Source: Brachycybe producta (Eukaryota; Arthropoda; Diplopoda; Playtdesmida; Andrognathidae). Taken from it: 64,000 nucleotides of DNA. Location: the NCBI GenBank assembly GCA_036925085.1, contig JAUPFP010000009.1:117501-181500 (forward strand). Direction: 5' to 3'. Numbering within the stretch: the stretch's first letter is position 1; each line of letters starts with the position of its first letter. Positions 43,430 through 54,600 of this stretch are shown here, in pieces. The position numbers were made by a program, and so were the translations under genes. A model generated the notes under the pieces. It saw only the letters and a program-made list of their open reading frames with translations, did not search any database and had not been told where the DNA came from.

Positions 43430-44861
43430 CCCAGGTAACACACTAACGTTGATTCAACGTTGAATCAACGTCAGTCTATACGTTGATTCAACGTTGGAAT
43501 TTGACGTTGATTCAACGTTGGGATGACACGTCAGGAAACGTTGAATCAACGTTGAAAAAGTATCAGTATTCAACGAAAATAAAACGTTGATTCAACGTTG
43601 GAATGCCAACGTTAAATCGACGTTGTAAATCCGACGTTGATTCAATGTCGAATTCCGACATTGAATCAACGTTGCAAAACTTGATTAGTCATTATTTTTA
43701 AGAGTATTAATTAAAAACTAAAAAAATAAAAATGAGAATCTCAATTGTCCAAACTGCCCTTAGACATACCAAGCCAGTGACATACTTTTCAACACTTTAA
43801 ACGCTAATTAGTACTTACCAGAACAAGCAGAGATTCGATCTTGTGTCCTCCATGTCCTCCAATGTCCAGATCCAGTCACTTACCCACTAGGCCACGACGA
43901 AATCTTGTTTGGGGTTTGCTAAATAAGGCTTTATTAGGCTTGGAAACCATAAAGAGACTAATCTTAAGTTGCATATACATAAATGAAGTATGCTTATAAT
44001 TACACTGAAAGGAAAAAACGAACCTCTATAATAGATAGAAAAATGGACACTAATAATAAAAAAAATGGTTCATTTTTTTCCGTTCACAGTGTATATGACA
44101 CTTCATTTACATATTACAACTATATATTTTAAGACATATCAAAAATTAAACATACATGTATGTATGGCTTTTCCCTTATGCTTCTCGTTGTTTTCAGGTT
44201 GGACATGCAACGATAATCAACTGTTGATTTATCGTTGCATATCCCACTTGAATAAATCAACTGTTGATTTTCAGTTGATTATTGGTTGTATTATCGTTTG
44301 AAAATAGTCGGACATCAACACTGAATTTGATCAGCCAACATTAAATCAACGGTTGATTTTCAGTTGATTATTGGTTGTATAATGGTTGTAAAATAGTCGG
44401 TCTTCAACGTTGGATTTGCGTTACCAATCCAACTATTTAACGACGTTGTTTTAAGGTTGATCAACCGCCATTAAATCAACGGTTGATTTTCAGTTGATTA
44501 TTGGTTGTATAATGGTTGTAAAATAGTCGGTCTTCAACGTTGGATTTGCGTTACCAATCCAACTATTTAAAAACGTTGTTTTAAGTTTGATCAACCGACA
44601 TTAAATCAACGGTTGATTTTCAGTTGATTATTGGTTGCAAAATGGTTGTAAAATAGTCACTGGAACAACATATAATAAACGTTGGAAATCAGTTGGAAAA
44701 ACGTTGAAAATGTGTCTGAAATTCGACAAAAATACGTTTTTCCAACTCACATATCCAAACGTTTTTAAAACGTTGGAAAACGGTTGGAAAGCTGACCATG
44801 ACGAAAATCCAACCATTTGACCAAAAATTAACGTTGAATCATTGTCAGTGTGTTACCTGGG
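43430..44861. mobile_element. Non-autonomous foldback DNA element (1.4 kb)
   Basis: CCCAGGTAACACACTAACGT at the left and its near-inverse ending GTGTGTTACCTGGG at the right are terminal inverted repeats of about 14 perfect and 30 imperfect bases. Inside the left end (43440-43675) is a lattice of AACGTTGATTCAACGTTG palindromes. Toward the right (44340-44700) a 129-131 bp unit beginning AACGGTTGATTTTCAGTTGA repeats three times (44349, 44478, 44609). No transposase frame is present. The target duplication is unclear. The centre holds unrelated AT-rich sequence and a tRNA-like stretch. Confidence 0.75.
43829..43898 (-). repeat. tRNA-like sequence (possible SINE head)
   Basis: On the minus strand GTGGCCTAGTGGGTAAGTGA (43876-43895) resembles a Pol III A box, and AGATCGAATCT (43831-43841) resembles a B box (GGTTCGAATCC), about 35-45 bases apart. 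It does not fold into a complete tRNA that I can recognise and lacks a convincing acceptor stem. It may be the head of a tRNA-derived SINE inserted in the foldback element. Confidence 0.45.
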
Positions 44862-45404
44862 CATGCATAAACAGACAAACAGACAGCCCACATCCAAAAA
44901 TATATATAAAACTGTAACAAAATAAAATCTTCTTTATTTTAATAAAACTCAAGTCAATTTGATTTATTTTTATGGGCTTTCACTGACCTCGAACCTTAAA
45001 CTTAAAATTAAATTCAGTTGGTTATTATCAAAAATAAAGCTATCAAGCCAGAAAACAACCAAGATAAGAAAACACATACTTTAAGAAAATGGCATTGTTT
45101 TGCAGGTAGCAACACTCCAACAGTTCCCTCTGTACATGTGAACAAAAACGTATAACAGAATTCAGCTAGTTGTAACAAAAAATCAATAAAATGTATTAAA
45201 ACCATAAAAAACAAATATTTATGGAAAAAACAAGAAATTTACAGCAAGCTAAACAGAAAACCGCTGTTTTTTCAGTGTATGAAAAATGGAAAAACATAAA
45301 AAAATAAACGTGTTGTTCCCAGTGACGTTGCAGTATGACGTCGCCTTTGGGGCATGGCTTTCTCGTGAAGTCAGCACACCTTACATGCTCTACAAACCTT
45401 GGAT
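44862..45404. other. AT-rich spacer, nothing recognised
   Basis: No gene or named repeat was recognised. Confidence 0.5.
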
Positions 45405-45515
45405 GTGACCACTGTCCACCTATAGGTGGAGTTGCCTGGAGGTATTGAATGGTCAGGTCAGCCATTTAATCAGGGCAGGGGTTGGTTGGTCTGCATCGTT
45501 GCTGGAGGCCATGAC
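45405..45515 (+). mobile_element. Short Gypsy-A/C-type LTR fragment
   Basis: GTGACCACTGTCCACC, GGTGGAGTTGCCTGGAGG, GTCAGCCATTTAATCAGGGCAG and CTGGAGGCCATGAC follow the Gypsy-C LTR between about 15061 and 15180. Both ends of the LTR are missing. Confidence 0.7.
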
Positions 45516-45524
45516 CGATGAGAC

Positions 45525-48500
45525 GTTAAAATAAACAATCCGAAAAGAAATGTAGGGTTGTTTGGTAGGGTTATTGGTGAGGTGTTGATGAGAGGTTTAT
45601 TGCTGATGTGGTTGTTGTTGTTGTGGGAGGTTGGTTTCTTCTCCCCCTCCAACCCTTCAACATCTGTCCTCACTTTTGGTTTGATATGAACTATGTTCAC
45701 CGTGTCTCGAATCAATCAACCAAACGTGTCTTCATGTTCCAGCTCGAGCACCGTGTCGCTGATGATTCTGGTTACGGTGTAACCATCTCTATACGAGTAA
45801 CGTAGCTTTTTAGTGTTATCAGGCACAATGTGTTGGTCTCGGATGAGCACTGGATCTCCGACTTTGTATGGGTATGGCGTCTTTCATCTGGCATCGTAGT
45901 ACTTCTTCTGTCGCAAATGAGCCTCGTGCAGGTTGACTTTTGTGATCTCGACCTCTTCTGTGGCGACCACAGAAGGTGCTGCAGGATTTGAATCCATAAC
46001 CTTTGGTAGGAGAGGTGCCCGGCTGTCAACTCAGTCGGGCGTCTCTTTCGAACATTAGGCAGTATGGCAAGTACTTCGTTGACGTGTATGGCGGTGTTGT
46101 AAGCGAAGGCAGCGGCTTGGAGATGGAAGTACCAGTCCCGCTGTCCTTTTTCAGGTCTTAGAAGTCCCTTTACAGTCTGCTTTATAGTTTTATTCGTTCT
46201 TTACACAAGACCATCTCATTGCGGAAAGTACGCTGTTATGGTGGTGTGCTTATGTGCTTCCATGTCGGCCAAAAAATTCGTTGGCACACCTTTTCCAATG
46301 TCTTATCCTGGCCGAAATGTCCGGCTTCAGGACTGTCGTGTAGTAGTTTCAGAACTTCGGGTACCAGATGTTTAGGTACCACCATCGCGAGCTTTGGTGT
46401 AATGCTACCTTGGTACACAAGGGCACACAGTATCCCATCCACAATGACATAGATGTGATGAAGCTCGGAACTCGGGTTACTATGAAGTTCAGTTTTGAGT
46501 TGCGTCACGTTTGGCTCTTTCTCTTGTTCTTTGGACCTATCCCACCGCAATGTTACTGCGTAAACCACACTGTCATCAAGATCGTCCGGAGTAGCTTGCA
46601 GATTCCAATCTTCAGGAACATCTACCGGACTCCGTGAAATGCAATCTGCATCCACGTCAGTGATGCTGGCCTTGTAAACTACGGTGTAGTCATACTCCTG
46701 CAGCAGTAGCTGCCATCGGGTAGGTAGCACAATGCGTGATGGTCGATGATGATAAAGGCTTTGTTGAAGAGGTACGGTCAGAACTTAACGATACCGTACA
46801 CCACTGCGAGACACTCCTTATCGGTAGTTGAGTAGTTCAACTCAGCATCTTGTAACACACGGGAGACACCGCCCAGGATCTGCAGTTCCTTGGCTGGTGA
46901 CTTCTGATATTAAATGGCCCCTATGCCGTAGGCAGATGCAGCTGTGTGCATTCTGATCTCGGCATCCGGATTGTAAATGGCCAAAACCGGTGCGGTGGTG
47001 AGCTTGGTCTTCAACAAAGTGAATGCTGCCTCTCTGTCGATCGTCCATGAAAATTGCAGCCCCTTTTTGGTCATATCCGTGAGTGGTTTAGCGATGTGGG
47101 CAAAGTTGACAATGAAGCGCCGATAGAAACCGGCCATGCCCAGAAATTGCTTCACCTTCTTGACATTAGTAGGAGCTGCTAAGTCAGAGATGGCAACCAC
47201 CTTTCGCGGGTCTGGACATACTCCTGTTTCAGAAATAATGTGCCCCAAGTAGAGGACTTCTTCGAAACCGAAGAAGCTTTTGCCAGAATGAAGCTTCAAC
47301 CCCGTCTCTCTTAGGAGTCCCAGGCCGCAGTCCAGCCTCTGAATAAACTCTTCAACTGTTGCGCCGAACACGATATCGTCTAGATATACGAGGAAGGTCT
47401 CCCATTTGTGGCCGGCCAAGAAAATATCCAGGGTTCGCTGCACAGTAGCAGGAGCGTTACGCAGACCGAAGGACATTCGATTGAATTCGAACAGCCCCAG
47501 GTGTGATGAATGCTGTCTTTTTCCTGTCTTCCTTGGTGACCTCAAATTGCCAGTAGCCTGAGATCATGTCGAGGGTTGCAAAGATTCTTGACCCATAAAG
47601 TGAGTCTAAGGCATCATCGATTCGTAGTGGGTAATTGTCTGGTTTGGTGATGTCCTTCAGGTGCCTATATTCGATGCAGAAACGCCATTGCCCGTCCTTC
47701 TTCACCAGGACTACCGGTGAAGCATAAGGAGACTTGAATGGGCTAGCCACTTCGGTCGCGAGCATTTCCTTGACCATTCTCCTGATGACCTCCCACTGTT
47801 CAGGGCCGCTCCTTCGGAGGGGATCCCGCACGGGGGCATGACCACCAGTGTCGATCCGATGCTCGGTCAGGTTGGTACATCCAAGTTATGATGTCTCTAA
47901 GGCAAAGACGTCTCGATAGATCTCAGAAGATCCATCAGAATGCGCCTCTGACCGTTACGTAGTTTAGGCCCGAGTCGCATTGCCTCATCGAATTTAGCGC
48001 CTGACTTGTCAATATTGGGTCAGCATTTGAAGTCGCTTTTACTTCAACCGTTTCGACCAACCACTTTGCCAGAGGCGAGGGTAAACGGCTTTGTAGTGGT
48101 GTTTAGGACTTTGACTAGGAAGCTAATGCTGTTGTGGCCTTGCATAACACCGGAAGCCACACAGACTCCCCTCAAGGCTCGTAGCTTCTCATCGAGAGCA
48201 ACCATGAAAAGGTCTTGGTCCGTGAGGATTCTAGAGGCCTCAACCTCCACTAGTGCTGTAACTTGGCCAATGAGTTGTGATAGCCCTTTGACTACCAGGT
48301 GTTCAATGGGAGCGGTGACCGTCTCCCCAAGAGTGGCTGGTGTAATTACTCTAAGGCACTCTTGACGTATGCCTGAATACATTGCCTTCGGAGCATGGGC
48401 TCGAAGATGTCGTCTTCCAAGTAGACATTGTTGGTCTGCATGGACACAAGAAGGCTTAGTGCCCCACCCAGGTCTCGGCCCAAGATGGCGTTGGGTGGGC

Positions 48501-48860
48501 GGGTGATAACCAGCAAACGGCCCGTGGTAGATTGGTTGGCAATTTCCAGAGTAGCGGAGACTTGCCCTGTCACGGCGATAGTGGCTCCTCCAACTCCCTC
48601 GATTTTGGGAGGGTGAGCCATAGGCTCGATGTTTAGTTGGAGCTGTTTTGCTAGGCTATCGGCGATAACGCTGCCATGAGCTCCGGTGTCCACAAGCATG
48701 TGGACCTCTTTCCCATTAACAGTGAGAGTGATCTTTGGGCTACCATCACTAACACTGTTCTCCGATTTCTTTAGGCATACACGTATCGTATTCTTTAGTT
48801 ATCTATGTAGGTCCTTCAGCATTTGGTGGCAACAGGGGCGTCCTTGTAGTAAAGCCCCAC
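45525..48860 (-). pseudogene. pol: Gypsy-E pol remnant, a different Ty3/gypsy family
   Basis: The blocks in order are as follows. Protease is at 48346-48699 (MLVDTGAHGSVIADSLAKQL, then NAILGRDLGG). Reverse transcriptase is at 47457-47831 (SPYASPVVLVKKDGQWRFCI, FATLDMISGYWQF) and 46910-47545 (FNRMSFGLRNAPATVQRTLD, FLVYLDDIVFG). RNase H follows (MHTAASAYGIGAI). The RNase H end and integrase zinc finger are at 46236-46730 (DADCISRSPVD, LLHDSPEAGHFGQDKTL). The integrase region after the core is at about 46030-46130 (AFAYNTAIHVNEV-like), with the carboxyl end at 45600-45715 (TVNIVHIKPKV). The DDE core is largely deleted at about 46235. The RNase H aspartate is changed to alanine (HTAAS). Several frameshifts are present. 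It is clearly a different family from A-D. Confidence 0.85.
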
Positions 48861-49160
48861 CGCCAGGGGTTAATATAGCAACCATTTCATTGTTGGTATA
48901 CCCCAATGCAGTGGCAGCGATGTTACGGGCCTCCAGGATGCCATGCCAAGCAGCAAGGTCGTCTATCTCCCAAGTCACTCAGGGATTTGGTCGACCATCA
49001 TTATTGGTATGTTGGCCGAAGCTGTTGTCATAATCGGTGTTGGCGGGAGGCGGGTCCGATGCGGTGGCAGTGGTGCCAAGGTCCATATCAAAGGCCTCCC
49101 TCTTAGGGTTGTAGGTCGGGTACACGTGCTGCTGTTCTGCACGCTCATAGTTTCTATAGT
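48861..49160 (-). pseudogene. Gypsy-E gag carboxyl-terminal remnant (tentative)
   Basis: Minus-strand frame upstream of the protease reads ERAEQQHVYPTYNPKREAFD, then, after one stop, IDDLAAWHGILEARNIAATA and GRPCCHQMLKDL. It lies where gag should end. No clear zinc knuckle is seen. The call rests on position. Confidence 0.35.
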
Positions 49161-49371
49161 GCGGTACACAGTACGCGTGCTCCTCAGGTGGAACATATTG
49201 AAATGGTGCGTGTCGTCTGTAGTGTCGATCGTTGTGAGTCTCGTACTGCTCTCAGTAACCGACAGAGTACAACTAAGAGCTGTCCGATTTGCTACAATAT
49301 ACGTGATATCATGATCTATAGGGACTGACTTGGTAGTTAAGAATCAGGCAGCCCAGACAGGAGACGGATAG

Positions 49372-50070
49372 ATGGTGGTCAAAGGCAAAGGATCTCGGCC
49401 ACAAAGAAAAAGCTTTGCCAGTGTTGTGGCTAATGGTAGTTCTGCTACCATGTGTGGTAACCGATTTGGTGTGCTGTCTGAGGTTAAGGATATTCCTGCC
49501 TCAACATCCACTAATTATAGCCTGCAAACTGGTAAGCCTATCAATGTGCACCTCATTGGTGACAGTATCGTTCGAGGTGTTAGGGTTGGCAAAACTGGGA
49601 AATCAACTACGTGGTGCTATCCAGGCACACGTGTTGAGCATTTAACTACTCGAGTTAAGGCAGTGCTGAACAAAACTAGCCTTAACGCTGTTGTAGTTGT
49701 GCATGCCAGCACTAATAATCTCAAGATGGATGCGCCAAAGGGGATAGCTGAGAGACTTAAACACTTTTCTGGAGAGGTAAAACGCATCAGACCTCGTGCA
49801 AGGATTGTGATTTCTACTGTCCTGCCATGGTTTGAGCGTGATCTTAGGGGTTCTTTTTATCCAAACCCTGCAGTTCAGGAGATTTCACAAGAGTTATTTC
49901 TTCTCTGTCATAGTGCTGGTTATTCATTTGCGGATGCTTCTCGGGAGCTTCTTAAAGCACTTGATAAGTATTATCTGCATGATGGCCTTCACTTGACTGC
50001 AGCTGGTAAGAATGTCTTGAGCTCTTTTCTCTGGAAATCTGTTTGTAGTCAAGTCCAGGGAAACTTATAA
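49372..50070 (+). CDS. LINE-A ORF1, SGNH esterase-like, intact frame
   Basis: This open frame of 232 codons starts at an ATG (MVVKGKGSRPQRKSF) with a basic amino terminus. Residues about 60-75 read VHLIGDSIVRGVRVG (SGNH block I, GDS). Residues about 105-115 read VVVVHASTNN, at the place of block III (GxND), here with HASTNN. Residues about 200-212 read YLHDGLHLTAAGK (block V, DxxH). SGNH-type esterases are known in ORF1 of CR1-like LINEs, where their role in retrotransposition is not settled. The frame is undamaged although the LINE's ORF2 is deleted. A longer ORF1 starting further upstream is possible; I see no better ATG. Confidence 0.72.
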   Translation: MVVKGKGSRPQRKSFASVVANGSSATMCGNRFGVLSEVKDIPASTSTNYSLQTGKPINVHLIGDSIVRGVRVGKTGKSTTWCYPGTRVEHLTTRVKAVLNKTSLNAVVVVHASTNNLKMDAPKGIAERLKHFSGEVKRIRPRARIVISTVLPWFERDLRGSFYPNPAVQEISQELFLLCHSAGYSFADASRELLKALDKYYLHDGLHLTAAGKNVLSSFLWKSVCSQVQGNL

Positions 50071-50226
50071 TTACTAAATGCCCTGATTCTAGGAAGAAAT
50101 CAAATCTAGTTACTGTACCCAAAATAGTTATCCAAAAAGAAACCCAATTTTATAACAAGAAAATTTCTTCTAAGACAGTTTCTCTGACCAACAAGGAAAA
50201 CAAGCCTATAAATAAATCCTTAAAAA

Positions 50227-50524
50227 TGTTAATAATCAATTGCATAAGTATAAAAAATAAAGTAATTCAGTTTAGAGAAGCCATAGAAAGCTACAATCCC
50301 GACATTACCTTCGGTAGTGAATCATGGCTAACTGAAGATGTCTCATCCGCTGAAGTTTTCCCCCAACAGTTTAACATTCCAAAAAGATCGTAACTTAACC
50401 AAATTTGGAGGTGTATTTCTTGCTATCAATAAAAACCTAACATCAAAAAGAGAATTCCATTATGAAGGTCATCATGAGGCAGTTTGTTGTAGGATCTCAC
50501 TTCATAATGGAAGAAAAAATTTGT
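50227..50524 (+). pseudogene. LINE-A ORF2 amino-terminal fragment
   Basis: The sequence reads MLIINCISIKNKV, the first endonuclease strand with the metal-binding N, then PDITFGSESWL with the catalytic glutamate. After a stop near 50390 it reads FGGVFLAINKNL and CCRISLHNGRKN. It ends at the deletion junction. Confidence 0.72.
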
Positions 50525-50807
50525 GAATAGTTCTTTGTTAGGACGATTTCAATTTTGTGATGATGTCTTATTTTTAAATAATGACAATCACTCATGATTG
50601 GGAGCAATCCCACCTGCCACATGGCTTTCAAGCTGATTGCAGGTGTATCTAATTGAATTGAATTGAATTGAATCGTTGAGGTGTTGTAGTTCATGGGGTT
50701 GGTAGTAGTGCAGGTGGTGAATTGGCACTATTATAGCTGGCCACTAGGTGGGCCACTTGTATTTCCATGTTAGTACATAATGGTATTTAATTTACAACCA
50801 TCACATG

Positions 50808-51607
50808 TGTAACGTCCCGCCGGACCGTTACAATAACCCCAGTAAGTTCCACGTAAAAAACACGAAAAACTTACCGCACAACCGGCTCCTCACGGGGACG
50901 GGACCGTACCCGTAGCCGTCTCCCGCACGGTGCTCCTTGAGTTGTGCCGGCTCCTGGAGCCACCCCCGACGGACACGACGAAAAACCACGCCGCCACGCC
51001 GAGAATATCGCGGTAGAACTCCGGTTCTACCGCGAGCCGACACGAGGACCGGCCGAAACAAGTCTGAACAGGACGGTGGAGTTTCCCCAAAACCAGAAAC
51101 CCACCCCCCTCGCGGTACTCCCCAAAGAAAAGACACGTACACAAAGTAAGATGAATTAAAAAGTGTTTTAATACACTTACGATGAATTAGATGACGAGGC
51201 AGTGATATTATTTACACAACTTGGCTGGTAAACTTCTACCAGCCAAGCCCCCATAAATATACAACACAAGGCAAAGGCCAACAGGCCAAAGGCACAAAAG
51301 ATGAACAAGATGCACTGGCCAGTGGAGGTCTACCTTGACCTCCACCCACAGGTCTAGTCAGGTTCAAGTCCTACAACCAACTGCCCAGATCCTGTGGTTG
51401 ACTAGGCCACAGGAAACCTCCAGGCAACTCCACCTGGAGGGGACAGAGGTCACTTCTGACCTCTCACCCATAGACTTCATGGTGAGAGGTCTGCTGGCAC
51501 CAAAATGGCGTCCGTCCCAACAGCCTACTGTAGCTGTCAGGCAGACCACCATAGGGAAATTCGTCTGCTCAATCAAAATTAAAAATTGAGCAGACCAGGT
51601 TGCCACA
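50808..51607 (-). mobile_element. Gypsy-A 3' LTR (left end)
   Basis: It runs from TGTAACGTCCCGCCGGACCG to GACCAGGTTGCCACA, 800 bp, and is identical by eye to the right LTR except one base. The purine-rich stretch GGGAAGTTGAGAGGAT just to its right, read on the minus strand, is the likely polypurine tract; the same sequence stands at the equivalent place in Gypsy-B (17733-17750). Confidence 0.95.
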
Positions 51608-51684
51608 ATCCTCTCAACTTCCCTGTTCCGTCTCGGGAACAGGTCAGTCAAGCCAGCCAGGATTGCTCCCCGAACCTGACCTTC

Positions 51685-54600
51685 TTAGGGACCGGACGGC
51701 TTCTCTGGCGGTGTCGCGAAAGTGGAGCCCATCCCCTCCGCAGCCCACCGACGTGCCCACCACAAGCACATCTGGGTGTTACGCCACCCAAAACCAGTAT
51801 CAAAAGCTGTCCCCCTAAGACGGCTTTCCTCCAGGGCTCGGAATTCCTCAAAAGGAATATCCTGGAGTTGCGGACGCGTGCGAAGCGTCCGACTTGTCAG
51901 GAGGTCTACCAGGGCAACCGCGGGCTCGGTCTCGCACCCTGGTAGCGGCTCAGTAATAAACTGACCAGCCATACCTCCCAAGTCGCATCCCAGCAAACGT
52001 TGGATGAATGGGGCTGCACGCCGGGCTAGACGAACTATCCCGGCATCTAGTCCCACCACATCCAAAATAGCAAACGTTTGCTGGACCGGATTTACGACCA
52101 TAATCACCGGAAAACCTCCACAACCAAACGCCACCACATGGCGCATGTTGTACGGCGGTAGCCTCGCTACCCACGGCTCTGGAAGTGGCTCATCCAGACG
52201 GTAGTAGCCGTGGTATTGGCAACCCTCCATTCCCGGTTGGTCCTGCCAGAGACCAAGCCGGTTATTCAGATACACCTCTGCATCTGAATACGGGGGCAAT
52301 GCGCCAATACGCCGTCCCTCGGCCTCAGGCCTAGGGGAGGTTGACGTTTCAGGTCCTAGGGTATCGAATACCCCACCGCCATGGACCGGAGAAAAGGATG
52401 TACCCCTACTGGGGGTCACGGGGTCACGTATGGCGGGAACACTAACTCCTGCAACCAAGGTTCCTTCGCCCCTAGGTGAGGGTAAAGTCACCCGGTGCAG
52501 GGTTCCCACCGCTCGAACCCGCAGGTTCGAGACCGCATCCACCTTCGGGGAGGATGGAGGCGTGCCGACCAAAACGTCGCGCATCGACCTACCATCCATC
52601 CGCGCCGCCTCTACGGGACGGGTATGGACCGGTTGACTCCCGGCCGGCGTGCTTGCCTGAGCACGCCGGGACTCCTCCTTTTCCGCCACGACGCCTCCAG
52701 TTTCGGCTCCCTGGCGCCTACTACTGGAGGGTGTCGGACTTCCCTTCCTCTCACGCTTGGACCTCTTTCGGTCCTTCTTATTTTTCTTTTTCTTCCCGTG
52801 AGAGGAAGGTTGACCATGCGTCGGGTCAGACTCAACTGACCCCGACGACTTACTGGGCCGATCGGGCTTAGGAGGGTGGTTAGCCCCCTTCGCCTTCTCG
52901 GACTCCTTCTTCGAAGGTTTTCCGGCCGGAGCCGTACTCTTCTTTGAAGAAGTGCCCTTAGCCGATGTGACAGTCGAGGACGATTGTCCGGAGACAAATC
53001 TTCCTCGACCATCCCGAAGGAGAGACTTCTCCTTCGGTGCAAGAGTCGGCTGACTCTTGCCACCAGTCGCTTTGGCTTCCGCACCATGGGCTGGTGCACT
53101 GGAAGCCTGCATCGCCTCCCTCTCGGCGATTCGCTTCTGGCCAGCGATGGTCGTGGCACTCGCAATAGGCGGGACACCACGACCGACAGGAGGTTCCCCT
53201 GTTTTGAGCGGGCTCCGGGCGGGCATTCCCTGCAGGGGAGGGAATTCCGCAGCCCGGCGCTCAAACTCCTGCCGCTCTCCTGCACCGACCGCACGAGCGA
53301 TCTGTCGGTGCAGGCTCGCTGCTTGAGCCTGAAGCCGTCTGAGCTTATCCTCTAAGCTCTCGGGCTTCCGAGGTTCGGAGGCCTTTCCTCGACCTGAGGA
53401 CCTGGCCTTCTTACCTCTCGAGCTTTCAGCCACTGGTGGGGTGTGAGGGCGGGACCTCTTTTGTTCCTTTCCACCACCACCACTCACAGATTTTCCCATT
53501 TTACCGGGAGCGGGTACTGGAGGCTGGGTAGCCTTCTTCTCCGCTCGCCGGTCCCTCTTCGGGTTGTCCGACCGCCAGCCGGAGGGGCCAGCTACTGCCT
53601 CGGGCGGACCCGATCCAGCAGCCGGCTTCTCTGGCCAAGCAGCCCCTGGACAACCTTCAGGGTGGGCGAGAGTTTCCGCTCGCAGCCCCACAGCAGGCGT
53701 GAACTTCTTCAACGCCTCCTCCTTAGCTTTGAGTAGAGCCTCTCTCTCTGCGAGAGCCTTGGCTCTGGCAGTGATCCGTGCGGCTCCGGACTTTTTCTTG
53801 CGCTTCTTCGCGCCGTCCTTCCTCACCTGCACGGTTGGAAACTCCCCGACGAAGCACCGACGGTCCCTGACCAGGAAGCCACCTTCCTGGACCATGTCCC
53901 GTCTCGCTTCGTCCAACCGATCCAAGCGGTCTTCTTCTTCGGCCAAGGACACAGCCACGGCCTCCAAAGACATTGGATCGGCGGGAAGTACTCCGGGGGA
54001 TCCCGTCCCAGACGGTTTACCCTCGGAGGCCGAACTACTCCCGTCAGACTCCGAAGAGCCCTCTGAAGAGGCATTGCGGCTCCGCCACTGCCTTGAGGCG
54101 TCAACCACCGAATCCACGGTGGTTTCGGCCTCCATCTCCGTGTCGATGACTAAGGACGCTCCCAAAGAGACGTCCTCACTGTCCTCGACCACCCTAGACC
54201 AATCTAGGAGGTCTCGAACAGACGGAGACCCGGGTTCCGGGGTACTAGCGGTTACCACACCGGTAGCCGCCTTCCCACCATCAATACCCGCTTCTGCAGG
54301 CTCTCCAACCGGAGAAACTACCGCCGCCACCGACTGAACGGTGGTAGCAGCCGTATCTCTGGTAGGAGACTGCAGGTATCTGCCCCAGAAGGCTCCGACA
54401 CCGGTCGGAGTCGACTGGGCAGACCCCGGACCTTCCACGGCTTCTGCCGCCGGGGAATCAACAGATTTTACGGTAGCATCCGCCGCTTCCGGCCCGCCAG
54501 ATGATGGGGAGCCCTCCGATCCCGACTCCAACAGCCTTGCATCCCCGGGATGCAGCGGGCTGAGGGAGGGGGACCGTTGGCCACTCCCGTCGCCTTCCTC

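Larger units (their letters stand above)
49372..50672 (+). mobile_element. LINE-A second copy, ORF2 largely deleted
   Basis: It has ORF1, the first about 300 bp of ORF2, then a jump to the last codons and 3' end. GTGAATAGTTCTTTGTTAGG at about 50523 matches 6315-6336 of the other copy and is followed by the same 3' sequence and tail (TAATTGAATTGAATTGAATT). About 2.7 kb of ORF2 is therefore missing at a single junction near 50522. Confidence 0.82.

Noticed and set aside
43829..43898. A genuine tRNA gene
   Set aside because: A-box and B-box-like words are present, but no full cloverleaf or acceptor stem can be formed. It was kept only as a tRNA-like repeat.
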